Shown here: one piece after another, positions 1-12,300 of the stretch
Numbering within the stretch: position 1 is the first letter of the stretch
Layout: the number at the start of each line of letters is the position of its first letter
Assembly: GCF_001949145.1 (NCBI RefSeq)
Contig: NW_019091383.1
Location: 1,086,149 to 1,150,148, forward strand
Source: Acanthaster planci
Taxonomy: Eukaryota; Echinodermata; Asteroidea; Valvatida; Acanthasteridae
DNA: 64,000 bases
Direction: 5' to 3'
Made by a program: the position numbers and the translations under genes
Notes under the pieces: model-generated
Told to the model about the DNA's origin: nothing
The model's database searches: none
What the model saw: only the letters and a program-made list of their open reading frames with translations

Positions 1-2360
1 TTTATTGCAGCACACGACAACGACGGCAACGTGGCCCTGTCTTTACTGAACCGACAACAATTCTTTTAGTTTTAAAGGCTTAGCAAACCGTTGGATTTAC
101 AGTACTTTAAAAACACTGGAAAGAAATATAAGCCTGTATCGTATAAATTCCAATCAAAAGTGGATATTTTAATATAAAAGTTATATGATATCAGGACTAA
201 AAGTGTCACAGACACGAATGCAGTATTGAAGTTTGGAGAATAAAAAGATAATTAATTTTACTAATGCGATTAAATTTAGTTGTGAGTGTTTTATGATTAA
301 AAACTGCTTTGGGCAAGTTATTGATTTTGTATTGCTAAATGTCGGTATTTTACAGCTTTGGGTCGTTATGTATGAAAAGGTCCAGAAGTAGTTAAAACGT
401 AATGGAGATGGTGTATTTTCTCATGTATCCTACGAAATATCTGAACACAATAAACCATTTAGCATCCATTTTAGCTGACGTTGTCATGAATCTCAGTGCT
501 TTAAGAAAAAGAGTTAAATGTGTTTTAAGTTCTCTTCAACTTGACTTTTCCAGCTGCATAATTAGATACATAACCATATGATTTCTCCAAAGGGACCGAG
601 TAAGAATTTATTTCAACAACAGCTTTCAATGGTAGCGGGCTGGATCCAGGCCTGTCACTAATGGCATGCCATCGAAGTGAAACATTCCAGCTGACACACA
701 CTCACCCTTTGTACGATTGCACAATTTTTGACGAATACCAGACTTGAAGTGTTCGCGATCACTGGCTACTAGGGGTCAGATGGACTGCGCTCTCGCTCCA
801 GCTGGCTGAAGATGAATGGGTTTGTGACCTTGCATACATTACTCTCCCTTTCCCATCAGACTCGCCTGTTCACTTCCCGCCAATTTCATTGTTTTTAACG
901 GCGTCTTTATATGACTTTCATATTGACAATACACCGAGCAGTCTATACTGGCGAATCGCATAGCAGCGTTGAACGTTACACTCTGAACTGAAAATATCAA
1001 GAGGGCTTAATAAAGCATATGATATTCATCTAATTTATTCGAATGGCAGTAGCCTTCAAAATGAAAAAAAAATACCCCTTGATTATTTTTCTTCTGCTTA
1101 GGGCTAAAGTAATTCTAAACTTTCAGCCCATATACCGTCCCTAGCCATTTCCCGGCAAGGCTGATCTTCACTACATGGTACCTTTTCAAATAAAATTTCT
1201 ATGCTTAGTTAGTAAATTAATAAACAAAATTGGCAATTTAATTTGAAATTTTCCTTGAATGCATAAAACACTCATTAGTCGCCTTCCAGCCACCTTAACT
1301 GGCCTTCCCCAAAACAACTTATATGCCATGATGTCAGTCCCCCAAAGCAATTACAAAACAATCTTCCTGCAGAACCTAGTGTTGTATGCAGTGCAGGCTG
1401 CAAGACATGCCATTATCCCTTCCACTCTCTACTTGGAATGTAAGACCAGCCTGGGGTGACAAGGGCCACAATTAACAGGAGGATTTGTTTGGTCGGAATA
1501 CCTTGACCCCATGCGGTCAGCCGAAGTGGGGTGTACCCCTACGGTAACAAGGGACACGGGGAATGGACTGAATAACCGCAGATAGTTTCCTTGTCACGTA
1601 AATGCTAGCCTGAAACTCTGGAAACTGGTCTCCTCGTTTCCGGAGCCCATTTCTGTGTTGGTAAACTGCCAGCGGAAACGACTGGGTGCAAACACTGCAC
1701 CCGTTTCCGTAGGTATGAAATTTCCGGAAACTACACCTTTTGCACAGTGTGAATGTTGCAGTTTTTTCAACCTTCTCCAATTTTTGCGTAATTAAGACTT
1801 ATCTGTGGTACACATGTCCTGTTCCCACGCAAAGAAGACTCCGTTATTCGACCATAAATAATCTAAAACCTATCCAATTCTTGCCATGTTGGCTTCATCT
1901 CAAAGGGCACATGTTCTTCTATCGATTCATGTAAGTTTCGTATCCATATTTGCTGTCGTTAGGGAAATATCGTCATAAGAATGTCTGAGTTGATGTGCAA
2001 CTGCCTGCTATTTTTGCGTAATTCTGANTGTTACAACAGCCGTCATAAAGTGATTACATGTCCCAAAAAGTGAAATTTAGCAAGGAAAATTCGGAAGCAT
2101 TGACTTAGAAAACAGGGCTTCTTCAGACAAGTCTCATACAGGTTTGTGCACAGGGGCATCAAGTGTTGTCCGTGGCACACTTTCCGTGCTGGATATGGCG
2201 CGCGCGGCACGACCAGTCGGTAGATGGCGCTTCGTCTTATTTGTTTTACGTTTTCGTCATATATTGTTTAGGATTTCGTTCTACATGTAGATATTTTACA
2301 TTTTGGTCTGTATCACAACCGGTCTGGCATCGAGGTGGCGGCGCTTCGTCCTCTTCTTCG
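1..2360. other. Non-coding stretch, no gene recognised
   Basis: I see no exon with recognisable protein similarity on either strand. In particular there is no copy of GST exon 1 or exon 2, although the first GST fragment begins just downstream. Open frames here are all under 90 codons and unlike any family I know. One ambiguous base lies near 2029. It is probably intergenic sequence, or intron of a gene lying outside the window. Confidence 0.5.
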
Positions 2361-2705
2361 TTTCGTTCTATATTTGTTAGCTTCGTTCTATATCTATTAG
2401 TTTCGATCAATAATTATTAGTTTCGTTCTATATTTTTTAGTTTCGTTCCATACATATTAGTTTCATCCTATATATGTTAATTTAGTCCTATAAAATAGTT
2501 TCATGCTATCTATATTAGTTTCGTCTTCTCTGTTTATTGGTTTTGTCCATATATTAATTTTGTTATTATTTATTAGTTTCCTATATAAATCACCTTTGTC
2601 CTTTAAATGTTCTTTTGCCCTTTTTATAGCTTGGTTTCATACTTTATGTATTAGTATCGTCCTATGAATACTTCTTTCGACCTTTGTATATTTGTTTCGT
2701 TTTAG
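2361..2705. repeat. Diverged 20-bp AT-rich minisatellite
   Basis: About nine recognisable tandem units of 18 to 22 bases fit a consensus close to TTTCGTTCTATATNTATTAG. The first five or six units (2361-2480) are the cleanest. Further units decay progressively towards 2705, where fragments such as TTTCG still recur. No open reading frame uses the period. Confidence 0.75.
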
Positions 2706-2963
2706 AGATTCCAAGATTGAGGCACAATTAGGGAGCAATTTTTCGTTTCTGATTCGGCAGAGGTTTGATTCGGCACGATATAGTTGTTGTAGAATTTTGG
2801 TAACTGAAGTATGACCGGAAGGATTGACATCTAGTCAGTGCACTATCATTACAATCAAAATTAGGACAAATTAAATCATATAACCACAAGCGTCTTGGGA
2901 CAGTACATACCAGGCGTGTCAACCGGAAAATATTTACGTTGGTACCTGGTGTCTGCCTCACAG

Positions 2964-5354
2964 TATGGCGATTTTGAGGTATCTGGCTCGTAAATACAAA
3001 GTGGCCGATCACTGGTATGCGGACGACCTGAAGGTACAGGCTAAAGTCAATCAGTATTTTGACTGGAATCACACTGGACTCCTCATAGCCGCCAGGGAAG
3101 TCTTCTTTATTGTGATATGAAGAATATCAAATATATTACCGTTGTCGAAAGGACAAAAAGCCGCCATGTTAACCAAGCTTGGATCAAACTACGAGACTAC
3201 AGTCGTCTGACTTGAAAAGTCCGTTGGTAGAAAATGCCTGGAAATTGTTCTAGAGAAAATCCAACATCACATGTATTACTTCGTTCAGCTGTAATATATA
3301 TAATTCAGTCTTCATGAGATATATGAGTGATAATGTCACCTGTTATCTTTCAACTTCAGAACAATGCAACTTTGCGTGGCGAACACGGTTTTGGTACCCC
3401 AACTTTCCAATTTTGCTAACCACCATCCCCCCCGACAAAACTATATGAGACCCAAACAGGGGCGCCTGTATCGTTATTTCAAAGCACTGTTTTTTTCGGA
3501 TCAAGTTAAGCTTTATGTGTCGGTATTGACAAATGCTAAGGATTTCTTTTTTATGTGGTTTGAGTACTGATCTTTATTGATCGAGGTCGTAACGCTGCGA
3601 CGGACGGGAAAGCCGATGGACGAAGCCGAACTGACCGAAAAAATCGAGAGATTCGACAAGTCTCTCAGAACAATCGAGAAGGTGTTTCTAATTGAGGACA
3701 AGGAGTATGTTGCTTCGGAGGAAATCAACATCGCCAATATATGCTGTTTGTCAGGGGTAATTATTGCACTGTTGACAGAACATGGGCGTAGATGGTGGGG
3801 AATAGAGGGGTATATATACCCCCATCACTTCTTGAGCGGGGGATAGATTATTGAATCATCCCCCACTTTTTTGTGATGGACAAAATAATTAAGTAGATTG
3901 TGAAGAATTTTGAGGATTTTCCAACGACTGAACTGTTTGTAATGTCACTAAAACGGGACAAGATTTTTAAAAAGCCATAAATATGCCACTCTGATGTAAG
4001 ATTCTGCATGAAATTGATACACATTACAGATGTACATCTTTATCATGAACATCGCCCCCTCTATAGTGTATATGGTGTCCCCCCCCCACTTTTCATATTT
4101 TCATGGCCAGGCAAGTCGCCCCCGCCTCCTTTCCCCATCCCCAACCCCTCCAATTTCCAGCACAGATTTACGTCACGGTTGTAGACCGACAAAATTCATA
4201 TTGCTTCTCAGTCAAACCAAGACGTTAACGTTTCAGCGAAGATCTACAGCAGGCCTAACTGTATTTATGAGCACCGATGAAAAACTTGTTCCCTCATTAT
4301 GACCAAATGAATGCGTATTTTTAACTACATCACCAGTTGAAGATGCACATCCGTGAATGGGCACCAGCCTAGATTGGTAATAGTCACTGAAACAGATTTA
4401 GTGTTGGCCTGTCTGAATTACATGGCTATGGCTTGAACTAACACACTAGACTATGACAGTAGCTCCAGCCTCTGGTTGCAGTGGCTGCTGTTAAGACAAC
4501 ATATCAGTCAATATACCTTATGGGAATGAGTGGGGACATTGAAAAGGTAGCACCAGAACAACTTAATTTGGTTTTGGGCTACAAGCATGAGGAAATCGTG
4601 AACCTTTACAGTGTGTCCCAAAAGTGATGCAAGCAAGTAGTGCTTTATTTTCGACTTCAAATGCCAGGTGGAAACTCCGCGCTTGACAATGCTGTTAATT
4701 CTCCCGCCTTTGTGTTGCCAATAATAGTAGTAGTCTGTGAACTAGCGGAATGCAGTTCCCACCCAAGGAGCCTCCGTTGCTAAGAAAATTGCGCCCTGTC
4801 TTGGTCCAGCTCGGGACTTATAGGCATTCTCTGGCGACTGGCTCAACCCAGACAGTCGCTCGGCAAAGTCAATCTGATCCAACTCTCCGGACTATCTGCG
4901 TCGATGTTTGCGTTCAAGTGGCACAAACTCAATTTGGAGTGCCTGTGTTGTTACGGAGGCATATCTCTGGATTGGTAAAAGGAGTTAAACATGAAATTTC
5001 ATACCATCGTCAAGCTAAAAGTTTCTTTTTAAAATTATGTCAGTTGAAAATACCACCAGTTGGCATGTTATGCTTACAATTGCTTGCATCATGTTTTGGG
5101 ACTCACTGAAGTTATTGCAGACGGAAAGACTGCAAAAGCAAAAGCAAAAGGGTGACTACTCGTCTTTCCTATGGTATAATTGCACATCTTTCCCTTTTTG
5201 TTTCTTGTCAGCTGATGCAAGTCCTTCCACGAGGACCGACGTGCTGGCCAACCACCCAAAACTCGCTGCCTGGAAGGAGAGAGTTGAGCAGCGACTCCGC
5301 CCGGACTACGACGATGTTTTTAAGGATCTCTTTGAGTTTGACGCCAAAACCTAA
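2964..5354 (+). pseudogene. Theta-class glutathione S-transferase copy A, 5'-truncated and frameshifted
   Basis: Exon-3-, exon-4- and exon-5-like blocks of a theta GST lie at 2964-about 3100, 3586-3756 and 5212-5354. Exon 3 opens after a CAG acceptor and reads MAILRYLARKYKVADHWY, but its 3' end is degraded: the usual HTGIRK stretch becomes HTGLLIAAR and there is no GT donor before a stop. Exon 4 is open (GKPMDEAEL, FDKSL, EINIANICC) and has a GT donor. Exon 5 is 4 nt shorter than copy B near its start, so translation in the expected phase leaves the conserved NHPKLAAWKER frame. Exons 1 and 2 are absent upstream. It is best read as a pseudogene left by tandem duplication. An AATAAA at 5486 and a 3' flank homologous to copy B show that the duplication unit included the 3' end. 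A shortened transcript cannot be excluded. Confidence 0.8.
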
Positions 5355-5485
5355 AAAAGTAATGGAAGTCAGTGAGTGCATCGTCGTTCTCCATATTCTA
5401 TCATATGTAGGAAACGGCCTTTTCTTTTTTTACTAGCATCACCAAATACGTCCAAGCAGATGCAGTGATTGAAAGGAGTAAAAGA

Positions 5486-5491
5486 AATAAA
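5486..5491 (+). promoter_or_regulatory. AATAAA polyadenylation signal, GST copy A
   Basis: Canonical hexamer 132 nt after the relic stop codon. It sits in the same sequence context as the hexamer of copy B (a shared CCAAGCAGATGCAGT motif just upstream). Confidence 0.5.
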
Positions 5492-5938
5492 CATGTATTA
5501 ATTTGACGTAATAGGTGACAACATTCTTTAAAGGTGCTGTCATTACTTTTTAATTCTGCCCAGTGTTTTCCACATTTTATTTTCTAGAAATGAGCATAAT
5601 TCATTTGAGATACATGTAAGTAATTTGACTTGAAAGTAAACAGTTTTGTTTGGCCATTTCTCGATAGTATTGTGAGAGTGTGTGACGAGACAGAGTAGCT
5701 GCTGCACTATGTTCATGTTGCGACACCAAGGGATGCGATACAAACTTATTTATTAATTAAAAATTCTGTTTCAACAAGCGATTCCATAAGTGCCAAGTGA
5801 ATTCCTGTGTTATCGAGACAGAGACCGTCACGTATTATGTGATATGGGAAACCAATGTCTAATCTTGCATGGAGGGATATTAACTAGTTGTAGTTTAATG
5901 ATTCGAGTCCATGACTCGACTGGAGTCCGATTCGAGTC

Positions 5939-7065
5939 ACAGTTTCTTGTGACTCGACTCGAGTCATTGTGACGTCACTGTGAACCAGAAAGTGCAGTGC
6001 AAACGAATGGAGTGCGCGCGCGTGTTGGTTCACGCTACACACTAATTGTGCGCGTGACGTATTCACTTCGGTACTTTATTACTGGCGCTCCCGTCACACT
6101 CTGTCCCGTGTAGGCCTACTCTGTATCAGGTGCGAAGGGACTGTGTTATACCTTGCATTTGGATCGATCGAGCGATAACAAACCCAGAGCTGTGGTTTAG
6201 GCAGAGCAAGCATTGAGTGGGCGAGTAGATAAGGTTCATAACACCTTGCACGTTGTGTAAGGGCCGTTACGTTAGCGTGGCCAGTGCCGAGTCCCGATTG
6301 GTGCGTGTGTCGTTGAGAGGCAGGTTGAGGGACTATTTGGTGGTGCGGTAAGAGAGAGCTTAAGGTCGATTAATGTGTGGATTGCTATCTCGCAGTGCGA
6401 GTTGTGAGTGGTGTAACCCTGAGATAGCCCTACAGACTTATTCAGGTCCCTGTGGCACCAGATGCACAAGTAATTGTGGTGCTCACTGCTCCTGGCAAAG
6501 TCTAGTCGCACAGTCCTCCCATTAAGAGCGCCCTTTAGTGATGTACTATTTGTGTGTATGCTTGAAGTAGCGTTTAGGAATAAACCAGCTGCCTGTTTGT
6601 TGTTGTACATAAGTCAGGCATCCGAGGGTCGTTATTTCAAGTCACAGACCGTCTTATTTTCCGAGTCACGTGTTGTTTTGGATACGTCACGAGGCACCGG
6701 GCCAATCACGTCAGACATACCGATGCCCAACATAACAGACGGAGTTTTCAGACTGGGACGGTATACATATTCTTGCACCCCAACGGACTCGTCCCCAGCC
6801 GCTCAGAGACCATGCGGTATGTGCCGTCTGCCTCCTCTGAGGAGGCCTCTCTGACGCCGGAGAGGTGTGACATTACAATAGTATACAGCTTTGCGAGAAA
6901 TATTTGAAGTGATTTGCCGGTGTATCGTATTAGAGTCATGTCGCAAATACGGTATATCCTACACGCATATCCAAAGTGCCGGCTGTCGACGTCTGTTGTC
7001 CTTCCTCCTTGATACAACAAACATGCATTATGCAACGGACTCCCACCTCGTAGTTCTCTACCATA
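5939..7065. mobile_element. About 1.1-kb insertion in duplicated flank, unclassified
   Basis: In the homologous flank of copy B, GGAGTCCGATTTGGGTCGAC is followed almost at once by TAATGCTAACCCGG. In copy A these two blocks are separated by about 1.1 kb. The inserted DNA contains CGAGTC-type repeats, one member of a dispersed repeat (5970-6083) and a stretch around 6470-6620 with AATAAA. I find no clear terminal repeats or coding domain, so it may be a solo LTR, a composite of insertions, or sequence deleted from copy B. Confidence 0.45.
5970..6083. repeat. Dispersed repeat, member 1 (TGACGTCA-containing)
   Basis: This member shares TGTGACGTCACTGTGAACCA, the following AGAAAGTGCAGTG, and the distal block ACACACTAATTGTGCGCGTG with 17259-17398. 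A more diverged relative lies at about 25171-25237. Confidence 0.65.
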
Positions 7066-8438
7066 TAATGCTAACCCGGAACCGGACTTAAATTGTTTTT
7101 CTTAGTTCATGGTTTCATCTTTGTCTTGGCGATTTTATGATAAGTATATCTGAAGTCGACGCTGCCCTCTCCGTATATACAGCTCTGGTCCGTTGGTTAA
7201 CACAGCGCCCTCGTTGGCTGCAAGCCCGTTTCGCAGCTAATGTTAAGGGAAGCTGCTGAACCAAGTCTAGTCAGATACGCTGGCGTGACTAGAGTGCCTT
7301 ATGAACGCTATATACTGTACTTATACTTTTATTTGCCCTACTGATTTATATTACGCGTAGAAAACAATACAGCAATATCCGAGATTGGGTGCCACGGAGA
7401 TAACCCCTGGTGACCTTGCATTAACTTGTTGGCAGTGAAGACATCTCTCCTGTACCGCACAAGCTCGTGCATAGTGAGTGCATTGCAGTCTTCCGACACA
7501 TACACACTGAGCAACACTGCAGGTAAGAACGGTTTTACTAAACGTAGAAAGGCGTCAGCTTGTGTTTATTTTAAGGCTGGGGTCACAGACATAAGTGAAA
7601 CACACGGAGGAAAGGGGACGTGCCAAATCCACGCTGTGCTGTTCTCTGCCCGTCGTAGCAGTGTGGGTGCGTCACAGTTGCTACGCGAGCAAGTTCTCTT
7701 TTTCACATTGTAAATTTCCAATGTTGTTCGGAGTACAAGGGTTCTGGAGCAATGATTCGATATCAACTACAAGTCCAAGAGAGCCATCAGTGTTTAAGAA
7801 AAAAACGCAGTATACCAGTTCTTTATCGAATCTGTAACATTCTCGTCTGCGGAGCGTTCACATGGTACTATATAGGCATATAAAAATGATAAAAGTAAAC
7901 TAATTCTCGTTTAATGAGACATGTGATAACAACGCAACGCATAGTAACTTAGGGAGGCGTTTCAGTTGTAGGCACAAAAAGTGGCTAATGAATCAGCAAA
8001 GATAGGGAATTCAGACAGCAAAAGCATGCGTCAGAACTCAGAAAATCCATCGTTTTTCATGCATGCTCGCATCCTGTCAGTGCAGCAGTGGTCAGGATTT
8101 CTCCCTGCAACGTCATCAGTTTTTCTCATGAGTGTAGCAATTCATCAGCATGAAACAAAAAGAAATACATTTAAAAACTTGCAAGCCAAGGATAGAAAAT
8201 GAAGGTAGTCGAACAAGTTTTATTTTCGTGTAAACCAGCTGAATTGCAACATTCAGAACATTTAGAAGACACCCAAAATGTTTCTCCCTTATGACCAGAA
8301 ATGTAACTTCTATATGCCCCCCAGGGCACTCTTTATGCTTGTAATTTTTACCCTTATTAAAATAGTTCTGTATTCCTCACTGTACGCCATAAATTTTTCC
8401 TCGGATACTGTTCAGGTTTCGAACCTTTCCTGTTCACC

Positions 8439-11400
8439 ATGGTGTTGACGATCTATGGACATCGGATGTCCCAGCCTTCTCGCAATGTTTATCTGTTCTG
8501 TAAGGTTGCCAAGATACCGTACGTTGAGAGCAATGTCGACTTGTGGCACGGTATGTGTTTAGCAAATTTGGGAAGATCGACGAATTAGATAATGCAGCAA
8601 AGGATTAGAAGAGGCACAGTTTCAATTCAAGAAGATGCGAGATCTTGCGTGAGGTTGTTCGCGGAAATAACAGCGGGACTAGAATCCATTCGGTCGCCAG
8701 CTTTATAACGCGGGTATTTTTGATGGAAGTTCGTCGCAGCTGCTGACTCAAAAAGCATATGCAATCACAATTTTCAGAGCACTGATTTGATATTATATTC
8801 TCGTCGATATACTTTAATACTGCATCACGTTCAGTGCGCAGCAGCAACGTGCACGCGAAAATGTTGACCCGGATGCAAGTTGACTTCTCAAAAAACAAAT
8901 GGAGAATGGAATATCTGTCCATCTCAGCATCTTTTAAGGATGATGGGAACAAGCGAAGGTGAATGCACTTGGCGTGTTTGTATTTTATGTGACCATTGCC
9001 TCCACGTTCCTCTGCACTACAGCTGAACAGAAAAAAGAAGCCTACCTGGCGATCAATCCCTTAGGCAAAGTGCCGTTCATCGTAGATGATGACTTCAAAC
9101 TCGGCGAAAGGTAATCATGGCTTGGGGTCAAGCAGATTTCACTGAATGCTCAGTATCGACTCCTTGGTGCATGAGTCCCTCCATCGGGAAAAAATGGTTC
9201 AAAAAAGGACTACAGATATCGGTATCAAGAGGTTATATTCCAAAAACATATTTGGTTCTTCCCATTTCAGGGTGGTATTTCTTTAATTTGGCTAGTTACT
9301 CTGAAATTGGATTATTTCTAGGCCTATTCTGTTTCTAAAAGTAGTTTGATATCCTCTCTGAACGAAAACTTGAAACTACAGACGATGTTCAGGTCTCAGT
9401 TTGAATTTGGAATTTCCTCATTTTGCGGGACGTCATGTACATTGACTTGCCTATATCAGTTGTACATTAAATGGTCTTGGTTCAAGGCGTTCGTGTTTTA
9501 TCAGATTCAAGACAACCTTATTAACTTTTAAAATGGTCAGCTATGACGAGAACAATTGACATCTTGCAGGACATTGCAATTCTTTTGTTCCACAGGGAAA
9601 CCTCCTTTGTATCAGTGATGTCATCCAGGGAAGGTCACATAGTTCAGGGCGTAGGTTTTCCTATTTGGTTTGAAAACCCAGCATTTAGTCAATGGATACA
9701 TTCCTGATGAGAAAGGGGACCATTGCTTGCTTTTAGCTATGTCAAACAATGCATTACCCAAGAAAAGAAAAATTTAGGCGAGTAAAATGCAGTTTATTTG
9801 CGCACAAATGAATGTAGCATTATGGCTTTCTTCCTAGGATGATATCGCAGTTTTGCTCATGGATATGAACATACTCTTTCAAAGTAAAAATTGGCAGTAA
9901 AGTACTCTATAAAATCGTGAAACAAATGTTGAGAATAAGGTCAGCTGGGACAAAAATGTGCATTTTGAAGGTTTTTATTAGAAATTCTGTTGCAGATATC
10001 CCTTAAGTAGTACTAAGATGTACCCAAAGAATTTCAGGTAGTACTGCATGGTTTCTACCCTACAGTATGACGATTTTGAGGTATCTGGCGCGTAAATACA
10101 AAGTGGCCGATCACTGGTACCCGGACGACTTGCAGGCTCAGGCCAAAGTCAATCGATATTTAGACTGGCATCACACTGGTATCCGGAAAGCAAGCATTGA
10201 CGTTTTCCATGACATGGTATGTACAACATAAGGCATTTCTTGTATTATTTTCAAGGGCATGAAGCTTTACTTAAACTTGGATCGAAAAGTAAGACCTCCG
10301 ACACAGGGCTATATTCGCTCAGTTGGTAGCGAGCCTGAAAAGTGCTCTAAAGCTAGTCCCACACCTTATTCTGTCCATTTCATTTTGATAATTGCGGCTG
10401 CATCTGTAATAGCCAGGCTATATTGTAACCCAATTTTCTTTCGTCGGTTCGACAAATAATTTCACAACCAGGATACTTTTGACTGAACGACCCTTCTCCC
10501 GGCCAAAAATATGAGAACCATATAATATGGGCGTTTCACAATAGTTCACCTCCAAGAGTTTGCAACGCGTTAACCAATCACAGTGCGCGAAATCTGTCGA
10601 CCATGATGCGTGTTTGGAAAGGGTCGACAGATTTCGCGCACTGTGATTGGTCAACACGTTGCAAACTCTTGGAGGCGCATTATTGTGAATCGCCCGTATT
10701 AGAGATGAGCGCCTTTGTCGTTATTTCAAAGGCACCTATTTCATATCGAGTTCAACAAACAGTGCCAAGAATCCATTTCTAAGACTCTCACGTTGGTCAT
10801 TTTTTTAAAAGATCATGCAGCCTTTGTTTACTGGAAAGCCCATGGACGAAGCCAAAGTGGCCCTTGATCTCGAAGCATTCGACAAGACTCTCGGAACCAT
10901 CGAGAAGGTATTTCTTGGAGATAAGAAGTACCTTGCCTCAGAGGAAATCAGCATTGCCGACATATGCTGCTTGTCGGAGGTAATTACTCCGTTGTTCACA
11001 GACTAACATAATTTGTTTTACTTTTCATTCAAATGCAAGACGTTTAACAAAACCAACCTATTCATGTTTCTGTGAACATACTAAATGTGTTATTAATATA
11101 CTTGGGTAAGGGCAAAACCTGTTATATACTAAATGTATTCATTTTTATTAATAATGACAAACTTGGGTCCAGATAATCAGCCATTGCGTATTTTCGAGTA
11201 CAGCACCAAATCATAGTGCACATTTGCGAATTGGCACCAGCCTAAGTGTATATGAAATACACATGACACTTTTACAGTGTTAACTAAAATGAGATGGAGA
11301 CCGCGTCACTGACACATACGCAGGAGCAACCCTTTTTTCTTGAAAAGCTACACGAACTCACTTTTGAGAGCTTGTGTTAATTGAAGCATATTTTGTAAGA

Positions 11401-11649
11401 GCCAAACGTAAGCAGATGAATAAAGCGGACTTAAGGACTGCAAAACGTGCAGCCAGCATATTTTGACATCTCTTTCTTTTCCTTTCTTGACAGCTGATGC
11501 AAATCATGGCGGTCAAGCCGATCGATCTGCTGACCAAGCACCCACAACTCGCTGCCTGGAAGGAGAGAGTTGAGGAGCGACTCCGCCCGGATTACGACGA
11601 TGTTTATAAGGATATGATTGAGTTTGGCGCCAAAAACCAAAAGAAGTAG
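8439..11649 (+). CDS. GSTT: Glutathione S-transferase theta-like, copy B (5 exons, 224 aa)
   Basis: Exons: 8439-8550, 9023-9110, 10066-10216, 10812-10979, 11494-11649 (112, 88, 151, 168 and 156 nt). All are bounded by AG and GT, and the joined frame is open. Exon sizes and phases match the vertebrate theta-GST gene plan. The product should be a cytosolic dimeric enzyme conjugating glutathione to electrophiles. Residues 1-80 form the thioredoxin-like domain: MVLTIYGHRMSQPSR with Ser11 in the theta catalytic position, KVPFIVDDDF with the cis-proline, and Glu66-Ser67, where Ser67 is split by intron 2. The helical domain carries YLARKYKVADHWYP, HHTGIRK, EEISIADICC (N-capping Ser/Asp) and KHPQLAAWKERV. 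The C-terminus is about 15 residues shorter than vertebrate GSTT1. The start is fixed by the Ser11 spacing. The exon-4 acceptor is the least certain boundary. Sequence is closest to the copy A fragments. Confidence 0.93.
10525..10699. mobile_element. 175-bp palindromic MITE, family 1, copy 1
   Basis: The left arm (about 10525-10602) and right arm (about 10619-10699) are near-perfect reverse complements. The arms contain CAAGAGTTTGCAACGCGTT, CAATCACAGTGCGCGAAATC and GTCGAC, and the outer ends read ATATGGGCG and CGCCCGTAT. A TA dinucleotide flanks both sides (10523-10524 and 10700-10701), consistent with a Tc1/mariner-like target duplication. It sits in intron 3 of GST copy B. A second copy is at 57289-57461. 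Confidence 0.85.
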
Positions 11650-12300
11650 TGGAGCTAAGTACATCGTCGTTCTCCATATTATCGTACACGGAAACTTGCC
11701 TTTTATCTTGACTAGCACGACCGAATATACGATCCAAGCAGATGCAGTTATTAAAAGGAAAAAGAGAAATAAAGTATTCCTTAACATGAAGTAAGAGTTG
11801 CAAATATTTTGTAAGCTGTCTTTGCTACGTTTTAATTCAGCGCAACGTTTTCCGCTGTGTATTTGCTAGAAATTAGCATAATTCATTATAAAATGAGTGA
11901 TTTGACGTAAAGGGAAAAAGTTTTATTTGGCCATTTCTCAATAGTCTTGTGTTAAGATGTCACGAGCAGCTGCTGCACCCTTTTTACTCTACCACGCATG
12001 TTACAACACTAAGAGATGTTATTATGAACTTAGTTATTAATAAATTTGTGTTTCAAAAAGCGGTACCGTTAAAGTGCCAAGTGAATTCGTGTGTTATCGA
12101 GATAGAGACCGTCACGTGTTGCGTGGTACGGGAAAATAAATTCTAATCTGGCATGAAGGGAGATTTACGAAGTTGTATTGACTCAAGTCATCCCCAGTTG
12201 GAGTCCGATTTGGGTCGACTGTAATGCTAACCCGGAACCGGATTTAAAGTGCATTTCTCAATTTATGTTTTCATAAATGTTTTAGTGATTTCTTAGTAAG
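11494..12300 (+). repeat. Segmental duplication, right copy
   Basis: Partner of 5212-7144, without the 1.1-kb insertion. Homology runs through the 3' UTR and fades near 12300. This defines the downstream edge of the duplicated unit that produced GST copies A and B. Confidence 0.75.
11768..11773 (+). promoter_or_regulatory. AATAAA polyadenylation signal, GST copy B
   Basis: Canonical hexamer 119 nt after the stop codon, in context shared with copy A. Confidence 0.6.

Larger units (their letters stand above)
5212..7144 (+). repeat. Segmental duplication, left copy (exon 5 plus 3' flank)
   Basis: From GST exon 5 onward this block aligns with 11494-12300. The shared parts include the post-stop sequence, the AATAAA context, a block with GGCCATTTCTC (about 5651 and 11930), a block with GCCAAGTGAATTC and ATCGAGA (about 5791 and 12076), and GCTAACCCGGAACCGGA (7070 and 12226). 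The left copy is interrupted at roughly 5939-7065 by about 1.1 kb that the right copy lacks. Confidence 0.75.

Noticed and set aside
2728-3072. Minus-strand frame of 114 codons over GST copy A exon 3
   Set aside because: It is the antisense shadow of the exon, and the same shadow recurs over the exon-3 copies elsewhere.
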